Shown here piece by piece: positions 11,561 through 20,713 of a stretch of DNA of 64,000 nt (position 1 is its first letter; each line of letters starts with the position of its first letter). The position numbers and the translations under genes are program-made. Source of the DNA: Endomychus coccineus. Its lineage: Eukaryota > Arthropoda > Insecta > Coleoptera > Endomychidae. Location: contig OY294070.1 of the NCBI GenBank assembly GCA_958510875.1, forward strand, positions 40,724,012 to 40,788,011, written 5' to 3'. Below the pieces are notes generated by a model that was not told the origin of the DNA, made no database searches, and saw only the letters and a list, made by a program, of their open reading frames with translations.

Positions 11561-11770
11561 TTATTTATTCAGATGGTAAATAGCTTTGTTTACATTTTTA
11601 ACAAACCTTTTCAATATTAATACTGATAAAGAAGATAAAATAGCATACAAAATTGCTAAAATTTTATGAATAACTCCTTCTAGTGTGGATGATGCTGATA
11701 TTGTCTCTTGTATAAGATGTGGTAAACATGATGATTGCCATTCAGCGATATGCTCCATCACTTCGATCAT
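11561..11770 (-). CDS. Small putative membrane protein, 69 aa (left arm)
   Basis: An intact ORF, identical in the right arm. Residues about 33-56 form a hydrophobic segment (VIHKILAILYAILSSLSVLI) followed by basic residues KRFVKNVNK, consistent with a single membrane helix and a basic tail. No family recognised. It lies 3' to 3' against the RNase H-like remnant. Could be a chance ORF, but two intact copies and the helix favour a gene. Confidence 0.4.
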   Translation of the reverse strand: MIEVMEHIAEWQSSCLPHLIQETISASSTLEGVIHKILAILYAILSSLSVLILKRFVKNVNKAIYHLNK

Positions 11771-11988
11771 GGAATAAGAGTTTGAGTTTATAATGTATGA
11801 TTGTCTTGTGGAATGTTAAACGTGAATACCTCCAATTGATTATCGTTGATTTATTGTGTCCAACAAAGAGAGTTCCTTGATATTATATACGTTTGAAGAA
11901 ATCGGGAAACTTTGAATATCAACCACTATGAATGACATTTCAAACTAGAATGATAAACTATTCAAATATCTAGTTGCATATGCGTGGA

Positions 11989-12612
11989 TCATTGACATAT
12001 TTCTTTGATGTTATCGAAATTTCGAAAGAGTACGTCGAAGCACAAAATTTGTAGTGATGTTGGACTTATCCTATAGTTGACGTCATCGACCTCCCCTCCC
12101 ATCTCAGAAAACATTTGAAACATCTTAAAGGTGTAAGAATTTGAAGTATCTCTTCGAATGCTGCGCATATCCATTATCTCACATCGGTATGGTAGTAGTG
12201 CGATTCGATAAAAATCGACACCCATATCATGTAGCACTCTAAAACAATCAAGTATATACGATCCTGGTTTCGGAACGATACCCGAAATTTGATGCAATAT
12301 GATTTTTCTCATTCTTCTATGTTTATATTTGAACTGACCTTCTATATTCATATCGATTATCTTCCAATCTTCTGGAGGGGGAGGATCGAAATCTCCTCCG
12401 AAATAGAAAATATCAGCATACGCCCAATCGGTCGAGGCCCCCACAAGGAAAGTTACGAATTCTCCAGCGATTATCCAATTTTTGGATGGTAATTGTAATT
12501 CTTCGAGGATTTTCATCAAATTCGGTGGACATACGCTTATTACGAATTTCTTCGCATCGTACACGGTGGTAAGCACACTATGAATAAAACTGTTGTATAA
12601 TCGAGGAGACAT
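11989..12612 (-). CDS. 207-aa protein, possible nucleotidyltransferase fold (left arm)
   Basis: The longest intact ORF of the arm, starting MSPRLYNSF. Residues about 46-72 (NWIIAGEFVTFLVG, then DWAYADIFYFGG) resemble the G-[GS]-x(n)-D-x-[DE] entry of nucleotidyltransferase-fold proteins, with a hydrophobic strand, a turn and an acidic position. Downstream, SYILDCFRVLHDMGVDFYRIALLPY resembles the following strand pair. The key second acid of the DxD is not clear, so it may be an inactive or derived member. A similar protein type occurs in insect elements and viruses, but I cannot confirm this without a search. It begins 20 bp after the end of the ORF at 12633-12839 (operon-like spacing). Confidence 0.5.
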   Translation of the reverse strand: MSPRLYNSFIHSVLTTVYDAKKFVISVCPPNLMKILEELQLPSKNWIIAGEFVTFLVGASTDWAYADIFYFGGDFDPPPPEDWKIIDMNIEGQFKYKHRRMRKIILHQISGIVPKPGSYILDCFRVLHDMGVDFYRIALLPYRCEIMDMRSIRRDTSNSYTFKMFQMFSEMGGEVDDVNYRISPTSLQILCFDVLFRNFDNIKEICQ

Positions 12613-12632
12613 TATTACGAACTGAGTTCGAT

Positions 12633-12839
12633 TTAGTTGGAGCAGTCACACACTCCCTCATACTCTGCGCTATTGACTTTTTCAACCCATAATATACAAT
12701 CAAAACTAAATGGTATTCTTGCGGGTGAGAGATAAGAGGTCGATCGAACTGGTAAGTATACATCTAAAATCGTGAAATCATGAACATTTTCAGACGCGGG
12801 TTCGGATCCCTCTGCATCTTTCTCACCAAAGAATACCAT
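12633..12839 (-). CDS. Short ORF of unknown function, 68 aa, maybe truncated (left arm)
   Basis: Starts MVFFGEKDAEGSEPASEN, with an acidic N-terminal half and cysteines at the end (CDCSN). An overlapping frame (12578-12763) is also open, so the ORF may have suffered a frameshift. The recurrent AACGATTG motif lies just upstream (12862-12911). No family recognised. Confidence 0.35.
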   Translation of the reverse strand: MVFFGEKDAEGSEPASENVHDFTILDVYLPVRSTSYLSPARIPFSFDCILWVEKVNSAEYEGVCDCSN

Positions 12840-12861
12840 TTTTTTTTAATCGAACGCGCTG

Positions 12862-12911
12862 ACAATAGTGGAAAACGATAAAAATCAATCGTTTCGAATT
12901 ACTCTGAGTTT
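12862..12911 (-). promoter_or_regulatory. Recurrent AACGATTGATTTTTATCG motif (left arm, minus)
   Basis: On the minus strand the motif reads CGAAACGATTGATTTTTATCG, then TTTTCCACTATTGTC. It separates the C2H2 gene from the downstream short ORF and so could act as promoter for the 12839-11989 gene pair. Confidence 0.45.
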
Positions 12912-12925
12912 TTATTCAAATACAA

Positions 12926-13222
12926 TTATTTTTTACAAAATCTTCTCAATTCATTAATTATTTCACGTTTCTCTTCGATATATCCTTGTAGAGATATGAT
13001 TTCTTCTAACCGGTGCAGTAGAACATCTGGGTTGGACCAGTAAATTATACTTTTATCTCGACTGTGGAATAACATAATATGACGATTCAAATTGTCTCGG
13101 CGAGAAAATGTAACTTCACAATGCTTGCATGAGAAACGGTGTATTTTGAAATGTTTTTTCTCGTGCCGCCTCAGCGCATTTGCTCTCGAAAATTCCCTTT
13201 GACATTGCACGCAAACGTGCAT
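12926..13222 (-). CDS. Two-finger C2H2 zinc-finger protein, 98 aa (left arm)
   Basis: An intact ORF with two C2H2 fingers. Finger 1 (residues about 3-24) is C-x2-C ... H-x3-H (VCVQCQREFSRANALRRHEKKH). Finger 2 (about 31-53) is CKHCEVTFSRRDNLNRHIMLFH. The linker KFKIHRFS is close to classical spacing. The C-terminal 40 residues are rich in Ile/Leu/Glu (EEIISLQGYIEEKREIINEL), a likely coiled coil that could dimerise it. Probably a DNA-binding regulator or targeting factor of the element. Its 5' end and leader are repeated upstream (13223-13615). An identical copy is in the right arm. Confidence 0.75.
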   Translation of the reverse strand: MHVCVQCQREFSRANALRRHEKKHFKIHRFSCKHCEVTFSRRDNLNRHIMLFHSRDKSIIYWSNPDVLLHRLEEIISLQGYIEEKREIINELRRFCKK

Positions 13223-13615
13223 GGTGGTTGATGATCAACTAATGACATTGTGATACAGTGTTACCCTGTTTTCAAAGACCCTCCCAATAACGATTGGATC
13301 CTCCCAAAGAACGTTTGGACCCTCCCAAGAAAAACGTTTGTATTGCTCTCGAAAATTCCCTTTGACATTGCCCGCAAACGTGCATGGTGGTTGATGATCA
13401 ACTAATGACATTGTGATACAGTGTTACCCTGTTTTCAAAGACCCTCCCAATAACGATTGGATCCTCCCAAAGAACGTTTGGACCCTCCCAAGAAAAACGT
13501 TTGTATTGCTCTCGAAAATTCCCTTTTACTTTGCCCGCAAACGTGCATGATATTTGATGATTAACTAATGACAATCTGATATGGTGTTACCCTGTTTTTC
13601 AAAGACCCTCCAAAA
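13223..13615 (-). repeat. Duplicated leader and start region of the C2H2 gene (left arm)
   Basis: About two further copies of a unit of about 180 bp run upstream. Each contains a start-like MHVCGQCQREFSRA segment, then GGGAGGGTC/GGGAGGATCC direct repeats and the leader AGTTGATCATCAACCACC. Each truncated copy begins like the zinc-finger gene and goes out of the family after FSRA. This looks like promoter plus first codons amplified in tandem. Mirrored at 16950-17342. Confidence 0.7.
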
Positions 13616-13766
13616 TTGATGGGGATTTTTCATGCATTGCAGACATTTCGAACTCTTCTAAAATCAGATCTAACACTATCTTTGCAGAATATTTTGTTGC
13701 AACCGATTGATTTTCTCGATTTAGTTGGAGCTTCACCTACAAAATATTCATTTAACCTCGCGCAGG
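13616..13766 (+). other. Open segment crossing into the loop, unknown
   Basis: An open frame (MGIFHALQTF, then ILLQPIDFLDLVGASPTK) runs through the inner end of the arm and continues differently on the two sides of the loop (13616-13900, and 16746-16949 in mirror). No domain recognised. It is useful mainly for marking the inner arm boundary, since the two copies diverge from 13767 onward. Confidence 0.3.
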
Positions 13767-14140
13767 TCATTTTTTATTGTAGTTGGATGTGTGGTCAAAG
13801 GTCATCAATTCATCATCTAGGAGAGAAAGATATTTTAAGTATAGATAATATGTTACTATTTTATGTATATAAAAATATTATATTGATTCATATCACATAG
13901 AATTAATATTCATAATAGTAATCCGCAGAATAATTAGAGCGATTCCTCTCAAGCCCGTGAGTCTATTATTGCCTTATAAAATATGATGATTTGAATCAAT
14001 CATTGTTCTAATTATTTATCAAACTATTATGCAATATAATAGAACACAAACTCAGTTTCCTTTCAGCTAGATATCATTCATTCACAACAACAATTTAAGC
14101 AAAGGCGTCTACTTTTTTCCTTAGGTAATATAAAATTAGT

Positions 14141-14195
14141 CTATATATAGTAGTGTTTAATGTACGAGAAATTATTTGTGTTCGGCTGTTTCAAG
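14141..14195 (+). promoter_or_regulatory. TATA box and leader exon of the loop chromodomain gene
   Basis: CTATATATAG at 14141-14150 is followed about 45 bp later by AAG|GTAAGT, a consensus 5' splice site (exon end 14195). No ATG frame continues, so this looks like an untranslated first exon. The nearest good acceptor with a coding exon is at 15478. Confidence 0.45.
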
Positions 14196-14321
14196 GTAAG
14201 TTTCAATTTTCCTGTTAGTTAGTTATTCATCAGATGCTATTTTTGTCAATTGTAAAATATAATTTACCGGAAGGAAGTAAGGATTAAATATGTTTTTAAC
14301 CTAATTTATGAAAGACTAGTT

Positions 14322-15455
14322 GTGATTGAAAGAAAATTTATGATGTTTTCACAACTTCAAAATCTCATTTCCACTAATTTCAATGAACCAATTTTTCTTT
14401 CACATCAGTATTCATTGATTATGAAGTTAACTTTTTCAGATCTTAATATTTTTTGTAAAAATTTTATTATGTTTTCAAAACAAAGAAACACATTTTCTGA
14501 TGTTTTCACAACTTAAAAATATCATTTCCACTAATTTCAATGAACCAATTTTTCTTTCAGATCAATATTCATTGATTATGAAGTTAACTTTTTCATATTT
14601 TAATATTTTTTACAATAATTTCGTTTTGATTTTTCTATTAGTTATTGATTAGATATCATTTTTCATCAATTTTAATTTGATTTGAAAGGAATTTTATTAT
14701 GTTTCCAAAACAAAGAAACACATTTTCTCCTAATTTCAAAGAATAATTCATTGAACAGTTAACTTAACAGGTAACTTAACTTAACTAATTTGATTTGAAA
14801 GGAATTTTATTATGTTTTCGAAACAAAGAAACACATTTTCTGATGTTTTCACAACTTAAAAATATCATTTCCACTAATTTCAATGAACCAATTTTTCTTT
14901 CAGATCAATATTCATTGATTATGAAGTTAACTTTTTCAGATCTTAATATTTTTTGTAATAATTTCGTTTTGATTTTTCTATTAGTTATTGATTAGATATC
15001 ATTTTTCATCAATTTTAATTTGATTTGAAAGGAATTTTATTATGTTTCCAAAACAAAGAAACACATTTTCTCCTAATTTCAAAGAATAATTCATTGAACA
15101 GTTAACTTAACAGGTAACTTAACTTAACTAATTTGATTTGAAAGGAATTTTATTATGTTTTCGAAACAAAGAAACACATTTTCTGATGTTTTCACAACTT
15201 AAAAATATCATTTCCACTAATTTCAATGAACCAATTTTTCTTTCAGATCAATATTCATTGATTATGAAGTTAACTTTTTCAGATCTTAATATTTTTTGTA
15301 ATAATTTCGTTTTGATTTTTCTATTAGTTATTGATTAGATATCATTTTTCATCAATTTTAATTTGATTTGAAAGGAATTTTATTATGTTTCCAAAACAAA
15401 GAAACACATTTTCTCCTAATTTCAAAGAATAATTCATTGAACAGTTAACTTTCAC
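14322..15455 (+). repeat. 343-bp tandem repeats within the putative intron
   Basis: Two full copies spaced exactly 343 bp apart (for example 14795 and 15138), with further partial copies at 14330-14620. Each unit contains TTTTTCTTTCAG and CTTTTTCAG, which match 3' splice sites. Short ORFs in the repeats look incidental. Confidence 0.8.
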
Positions 15456-15499
15456 AACTCTTCAATATTTTCTGAAATAGTTTCAGGAAATTAAATGAA

Positions 15500-15673
15500 A
15501 TGGATTTTACATATTATCCAGTTGAAAGAATCCTGGCGGCTAGAATCGGCGAAATGGGGCACATGGAATATCTTTTGAGGTGGGTGGGGTATGGTTTGGA
15601 ATATGATACGTGGGAGCCGGAATGGAACTTGAATTGCCCCAGGCTGTTAGCCGAATTTAACAGTACAGGTTAG
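15500..15673 (+). CDS. HP1-like chromodomain exon in the element loop
   Basis: After an acceptor (TTTCAG ending 15484), ATG at 15500 opens a 57-codon frame matching a whole chromodomain. It has YYPVERILAARIG, EYLLRWVGYG, DTWEPEWN and LLAEFN. The aromatic cage residues (Y, W, and W of TWEP) are present, so methyl-lysine binding is plausible. The frame ends at GGTTAG, and AG|GTTAGT is also a good donor. No integrase core is fused to it. It could be a captured host HP1-type domain, or the C-terminal chromodomain of a lost Polinton or chromovirus integrase. The free-standing exon structure favours the former. Confidence 0.7.
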   Translation: MDFTYYPVERILAARIGEMGHMEYLLRWVGYGLEYDTWEPEWNLNCPRLLAEFNSTG

Positions 15674-15823
15674 TTGAGTGATTTAGAGAGAATGAAGCTA
15701 TAATAATTGTTATGTTATCGATGATGTTAACTATATTAAGAAATTTGTTGTATGAAGAGTTATTTAATAAGATTCTTTCTTTGATGTATCCGATTTTCAT
15801 AATAGTTTAATGGAATTATAGGG

Positions 15824-15949
15824 ATGGATTATGAATATTATCCGGTTGAAAGAATCCTGGCGGTTAGAATTGGCGAAACGGGGTACATGGAGTATCTTTT
15901 GAGATGGGTGGGGTATGGGTCTGATAGTGACACGAGGGAGCCGGAATAG
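15824..15949 (+). pseudogene. Second chromodomain exon, decayed
   Basis: A tandem duplicate of the exon at 15500: MDYEYYPVERILAVRIG, then EYLLRWVGYG. The TWEP tryptophan is replaced by arginine (DTREPE) and TAG follows at 15947-15949. Downstream sequence still resembles the first copy and ends with a donor-like ATAG|GTTAG near 15990. The missing aromatic residue and the stop make it inactive. Confidence 0.65.
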
Positions 15950-16234
15950 AATTTGGATTATTCAAGTTTGTTAACTGAGCTCTGTAGTATAGGTTAGTCG
16001 ATCAAATGTAATTTAGAAATGCATGACCTCATAGAACAGTACTACGTGTAAGGATCTAAATCACTCCACTAGGTCTCAGGATCATTTTCTTAATGGTTCG
16101 AAAGTTGACAAGTATAGATCTTTTCTATATGAGTAAAATACCATTCACCTCATTTTCTAAAATGTTCTTCTTTATTTTCTGGTGAAAACGTTAAAATAGT
16201 AACATATTATCTATACTCAAAATATCTTTCTCTT

Positions 16235-16330
16235 TTCAGATTAACTCCGTAGGTGTCGCTGGTGCTGGTTGTGTGTAGTTGTATTTATGTAGAGTGTACA
16301 TATAAAATAATTAAAAATAAATTTTGTATT
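16235..16330 (+). other. Putative last exon and poly(A) signal of the chromodomain gene
   Basis: CTCTTTTCAG|ATTAAC at about 16240 would close the frame immediately after splicing (a stop within two codons). AATAAA follows at about 16317-16322. This supports a short spliced transcript from 14150 to about 16340. Confidence 0.4.
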
Positions 16331-16774
16331 TTATTTACTTGAATCTTATAGTTAACTATAATTCATATTACCAAATGAAATTCTTTCTCTAAAACATAAA
16401 TTCATTCTGATACACCCCTGTTTAACAAATGTACAACGACCTGATGTGAGGAATGTGCCTGTCAACAATTATTATAGATACATCAATGTTCCATCATGTG
16501 CGGGAGATAAATATAAATAATTTACACACTATGCTGACTCATAATTTCTGAGTAGCATAATACTCTATACTACTCTATACTACTATAATTACTCAAGTAA
16601 TGCATTTGTTTTATTCATAGATTGATTTAAATAATTATTAACAATCGTGGATTACGATAAAAATCAATCGTTTCGATACTTCATTTCATATTTAAAAATA
16701 TATATTGAGCAAAATGAACAGTTTGAAATATTGTAGATTTTGAGATCAGTAGGCTTTCGAAATATCGACAAATT
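16331..16774. other. Loop sequence with a third copy of the recurrent motif
   Basis: AT-rich, with TACTCTATAC repeated near 16560-16585. At 16642-16676 the recurrent motif appears on the minus strand (AACGATTGATTTTTATCG read in reverse), and similarity to 10446-10600 extends over about 150 bp up to the arm boundary. No gene seen. Confidence 0.45.
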
Positions 16775-16949
16775 CACATCGAACTATAATAAAAACAACC
16801 TGCGCGAGGTTAAATGAATATTTTGTAGGTGAAGCTCCAACTAAATCGAGAAAATCAATCGGTTGCAACAAAATATTCTGCAAAGATAGTGTTAGATCTG
16901 ATTTTAGAAGAGTTCGAAATGTCTGCAATGCATGAAAAATCCCCATCAA

Positions 16950-17342
16950 TTTTGGAGGGTCTTTGAAAAACAGGGTAACACCATATCAGATTGTCATTAG
17001 TTAATCATCAAATATCATGCACGTTTGCGGGCAAAGTAAAAGGGAATTTTCGAGAGCAATACAAACGTTTTTCTTGGGAGGGTCCAAACGTTCTTTGGGA
17101 GGATCCAATCGTTATTGGGAGGGTCTTTGAAAACAGGGTAACACTGTATCACAATGTCATTAGTTGATCATCAACCACCATGCACGTTTGCGGGCAATGT
17201 CAAAGGGAATTTTCGAGAGCAATACAAACGTTTTTCTTGGGAGGGTCCAAACGTTCTTTGGGAGGATCCAATCGTTATTGGGAGGGTCTTTGAAAACAGG
17301 GTAACACTGTATCACAATGTCATTAGTTGATCATCAACCACC
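16950..17342 (+). repeat. Duplicated C2H2 leader region (right arm)
   Basis: Mirror of 13223-13615. The repeats run directly into the intact zinc-finger start at 17343. Confidence 0.7.
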
Positions 17343-17639
17343 ATGCACGTTTGCGTGCAATGTCAAAGGGAATTTTCGAGAGCAAATGCGCTGAGGCGGC
17401 ACGAGAAAAAACATTTCAAAATACACCGTTTCTCATGCAAGCATTGTGAAGTTACATTTTCTCGCCGAGACAATTTGAATCGTCATATTATGTTATTCCA
17501 CAGTCGAGATAAAAGTATAATTTACTGGTCCAACCCAGATGTTCTACTGCACCGGTTAGAAGAAATCATATCTCTACAAGGATATATCGAAGAGAAACGT
17601 GAAATAATTAATGAATTGAGAAGATTTTGTAAAAAATAA
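17343..17639 (+). CDS. Two-finger C2H2 zinc-finger protein, 98 aa (right arm)
   Basis: Identical to the left-arm protein at 12926-13222: two C2H2 fingers and a C-terminal predicted coiled coil. Transcription would run outward from the loop, as for the other intact arm genes, so the two copies are divergent around the chromodomain gene. Confidence 0.75.
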   Translation: MHVCVQCQREFSRANALRRHEKKHFKIHRFSCKHCEVTFSRRDNLNRHIMLFHSRDKSIIYWSNPDVLLHRLEEIISLQGYIEEKREIINELRRFCKK

Positions 17640-17653
17640 TTGTATTTGAATAA

Positions 17654-17703
17654 AAACTCAGAGTAATTCGAAACGATTGATTTTTATCGTTTTCCACTAT
17701 TGT
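17654..17703 (+). promoter_or_regulatory. Recurrent AACGATTG motif (right arm, downstream of C2H2)
   Basis: Mirror of 12862-12911; reads CGAAACGATTGATTTTTATCG on the plus strand ahead of the ORF at 17726. Confidence 0.45.
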
Positions 17704-17725
17704 CAGCGCGTTCGATTAAAAAAAA

Positions 17726-17932
17726 ATGGTATTCTTTGGTGAGAAAGATGCAGAGGGATCCGAACCCGCGTCTGAAAATGTTCATGATTTCACGATTTTA
17801 GATGTATACTTACCAGTTCGATCGACCTCTTATCTCTCACCCGCAAGAATACCATTTAGTTTTGATTGTATATTATGGGTTGAAAAAGTCAATAGCGCAG
17901 AGTATGAGGGAGTGTGTGACTGCTCCAACTAA
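17726..17932 (+). CDS. Short ORF of unknown function, 68 aa (right arm)
   Basis: Identical to 12633-12839. It ends 20 bp before the 207-aa gene. No family recognised, and a frameshifted overlapping ORF (17802-17987) is also open. Confidence 0.35.
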   Translation: MVFFGEKDAEGSEPASENVHDFTILDVYLPVRSTSYLSPARIPFSFDCILWVEKVNSAEYEGVCDCSN

Positions 17933-17952
17933 ATCGAACTCAGTTCGTAATA

Positions 17953-18576
17953 ATGTCTCCTCGATTATACAACAGTTTTATTCATAGTGTGCTTACCACC
18001 GTGTACGATGCGAAGAAATTCGTAATAAGCGTATGTCCACCGAATTTGATGAAAATCCTCGAAGAATTACAATTACCATCCAAAAATTGGATAATCGCTG
18101 GAGAATTCGTAACTTTCCTTGTGGGGGCCTCGACCGATTGGGCGTATGCTGATATTTTCTATTTCGGTGGAGATTTCGATCCTCCCCCTCCAGAAGATTG
18201 GAAGATAATCGATATGAATATAGAAGGTCAGTTCAAATATAAACATAGAAGAATGAGAAAAATCATATTGCATCAAATTTCGGGTATCGTTCCGAAACCA
18301 GGATCGTATATACTTGATTGTTTTAGAGTGCTACATGATATGGGTGTCGATTTTTATCGAATCGCACTACTACCATACCGATGTGAGATAATGGATATGC
18401 GCAGCATTCGAAGAGATACTTCAAATTCTTACACCTTTAAGATGTTTCAAATGTTTTCTGAGATGGGAGGGGAGGTCGATGACGTCAACTATAGGATAAG
18501 TCCAACATCACTACAAATTTTGTGCTTCGACGTACTCTTTCGAAATTTCGATAACATCAAAGAAATATGTCAATGA
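17953..18576 (+). CDS. 207-aa protein, possible nucleotidyltransferase fold (right arm)
   Basis: Same protein as 11989-12612. Conservation of an open 207-codon frame beside broken neighbours suggests it decayed later or is still under selection. A coding-versus-silent substitution test across other genomic copies would decide. Confidence 0.5.
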   Translation: MSPRLYNSFIHSVLTTVYDAKKFVISVCPPNLMKILEELQLPSKNWIIAGEFVTFLVGASTDWAYADIFYFGGDFDPPPPEDWKIIDMNIEGQFKYKHRRMRKIILHQISGIVPKPGSYILDCFRVLHDMGVDFYRIALLPYRCEIMDMRSIRRDTSNSYTFKMFQMFSEMGGEVDDVNYRISPTSLQILCFDVLFRNFDNIKEICQ

Positions 18577-18794
18577 TCCACGCATATGCAACTAGATATT
18601 TGAATAGTTTATCATTCTAGTTTGAAATGTCATTCATAGTGGTTGATATTCAAAGTTTCCCGATTTCTTCAAACGTATATAATATCAAGGAACTCTCTTT
18701 GTTGGACACAATAAATCAACGATAATCAATTGGAGGTATTCACGTTTAACATTCCACAAGACAATCATACATTATAAACTCAAACTCTTATTCC

Positions 18795-19004
18795 ATGATC
18801 GAAGTGATGGAGCATATCGCTGAATGGCAATCATCATGTTTACCACATCTTATACAAGAGACAATATCAGCATCATCCACACTAGAAGGAGTTATTCATA
18901 AAATTTTAGCAATTTTGTATGCTATTTTATCTTCTTTATCAGTATTAATATTGAAAAGGTTTGTTAAAAATGTAAACAAAGCTATTTACCATCTGAATAA
19001 ATAA
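18795..19004 (+). CDS. Small putative membrane protein, 69 aa (right arm)
   Basis: Identical to 11561-11770: one hydrophobic helix near the C-terminus followed by lysines. Confidence 0.4.
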   Translation: MIEVMEHIAEWQSSCLPHLIQETISASSTLEGVIHKILAILYAILSSLSVLILKRFVKNVNKAIYHLNK

Positions 19005-19091
19005 TTATATAAAGGAGATAGGTGTAATAATAATATTTATTTCAGAAAATACATATAATTTAGGTAGTATTACATTCAGAAACCACTGCTG

Positions 19092-19551
19092 TCATTTATC
19101 CACATGTTGAACTGCACACATGTATTTACCACCGTCATTACGATGATTCAGACAGGTCAAATTGTTTGCTCGAATTTCCCCGTTTCACATTTAGTACCAT
19201 CGAAACTGTGAACATCTACGATGTGTGGGAAAATATCCAATTCTATACACTTCCTTCTCAAAAACTCTGCTTTTTGCTGACCACGAACATAAATATAGTC
19301 GACTGCACATAGTTGAATCGATTTAAGAATATTATTTATTAATCCACATTTCCAGATGCATAATCGAGTCCATGATAAGACTTTTGTAAATACCATACGG
19401 ACTTTCGCTCCTTTGCATTCAGCGATGAATAAGATGTGTGCGGTTTGAATAAGGAATAATGACGTTTGAATCCAATTTGTATACACATTTCTTTTGAATG
19501 GAAGGCATCGTCAATGAAGAACCCCTGAATGTCAACTAATGCGATTCTCAT
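19092..19551 (-). pseudogene. RNase H-like protein remnant (right arm)
   Basis: Mirror of 11014-11473 with the same two frame changes; the DIQGFF and RGQQKAEFL motifs are present in different frames. Confidence 0.6.
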
Positions 19552-19595
19552 GATGATGCGATTCGCTTGATGTTTCGATATAGACTGACTAAGGT

Positions 19596-19810
19596 TTAAT
19601 TGATACTTTCGACAATTTCGGTGAGAAAGTTCACGCACAACTGTTCACATATCACTTGATTATAGTTCTGATAGGTGTTGTTATTGTAGAAAATCCTAAC
19701 GTTCCCACCCAAATATCGAACGAGTTCCTTTGGTGGCTTCAAATTTCCAAAACAATCAAAATATTCCACATCGTTATCGATTTTTTTCTGAACGCACCCA
19801 ATGTGTTCCG
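19596..19810 (-). pseudogene. Adenain-like protease remnant (right arm)
   Basis: Mirror of 10755-10969 with the same frameshift between the His motif (GTHW) and YFDCFG. A single base differs near the shift (the other frame reads HIGC here instead of a stop on the left), so the arms are not perfectly identical. Confidence 0.7.
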
Positions 19811-20077
19811 TTGTTTTTAGCTGGTTAACCACCGTATTTTCGATAGCACTTGCACCTCTTGCAACTGATCCTAAGGCTTCTAGAGCTCATGAGTCTACAT
19901 CTCGAATCATTCGATTTTTATGTGATCTTTAACAAAGTTTCTATAATATACTGCTATGTATATTTTAAGCGAAATGGATAGTTTGAAGTATTGTAAATTC
20001 TTAGTTCAGTATAAGTGGGCTTTCGAAATATCGATAAATTGAAAAGTCTGCATCTCGAACTGATTTAGATATAGGTT

Positions 20078-20119
20078 GATAATCGTGGATAACAATAAAA
20101 ATCAATCGTTCCGAATTAT
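20078..20119 (-). promoter_or_regulatory. Recurrent AACGATTG motif (right arm, near protease)
   Basis: Mirror of 10446-10487. Confidence 0.45.
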
Positions 20120-20713
20120 TCTGAGTTTTATACGTCACGTCAATACCTAAGTTATAAAGAAAAGTTAAAATATTCATTTTTATCGTTCATCATCATTCGT
20201 AAAATTGCAAACGAACCTTCGGGCTGCTGGAATTGTATGATTTCATTGATATTCTCAAAAGTTTGATTTCAATACACACGCTAGTATAAACACCATACCT
20301 TAGATTTCTTATTACTTAAGCTCCAAAAATTCGAATTTTCAATTCCAAGCACTTGAACAATATACGCGTTCAAATGTTGTGTGAACCAATATAAACGAAA
20401 TAACGTTTGGGATGCATTATTAGAATTTTAATCAAACTATCGATATGTACAATCAAATTTAATATTTTCGCATTCAATCCTAAACGAAATTCACCAGATT
20501 GTGTGTAGTAAAAAAAAATGATTCACTCATTGTTATTTGTTTACTTAATGAATTCCTCTAATTGTACGAGTGTTGTCGTTCTCATAATCAGTATAAAGTG
20601 AATGTGATGACGCAGGTGCATGTAGAAATGAATACTTAATACTTAATGTGCTTTTGGTGTAAACACTTCATATATGTAAGTAGACATTTCTAGGTTATTT
20701 TGCTGGTTCATTA
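20120..20713. other. Arm segment with no recognised feature (right arm)
   Basis: Mirror of 9851-10445. AT-rich, no credible ORF. Confidence 0.4.

Larger units (their letters stand above)
7064..13792 (+). repeat. Left inverted arm of the palindromic element
   Basis: The arm is the inverse complement of 16775-23500; positions sum to 30564 in the outer part and 30565 inside. From outside in it holds a short terminal segment, about 107-bp repeats, a degenerate minisatellite-like array, a quiet stretch, protease and RNase H-like remnants (+), and then small genes on the minus strand up to the C2H2 leader repeats. Matching becomes imperfect at about 13767 and is lost by about 13792. Confidence 0.95.

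Noticed and set aside
14795..15338. Repeated 66-codon ORFs as genes
   Set aside because: They arise from the 343-bp tandem repeat, have no motif and lie in the putative intron.
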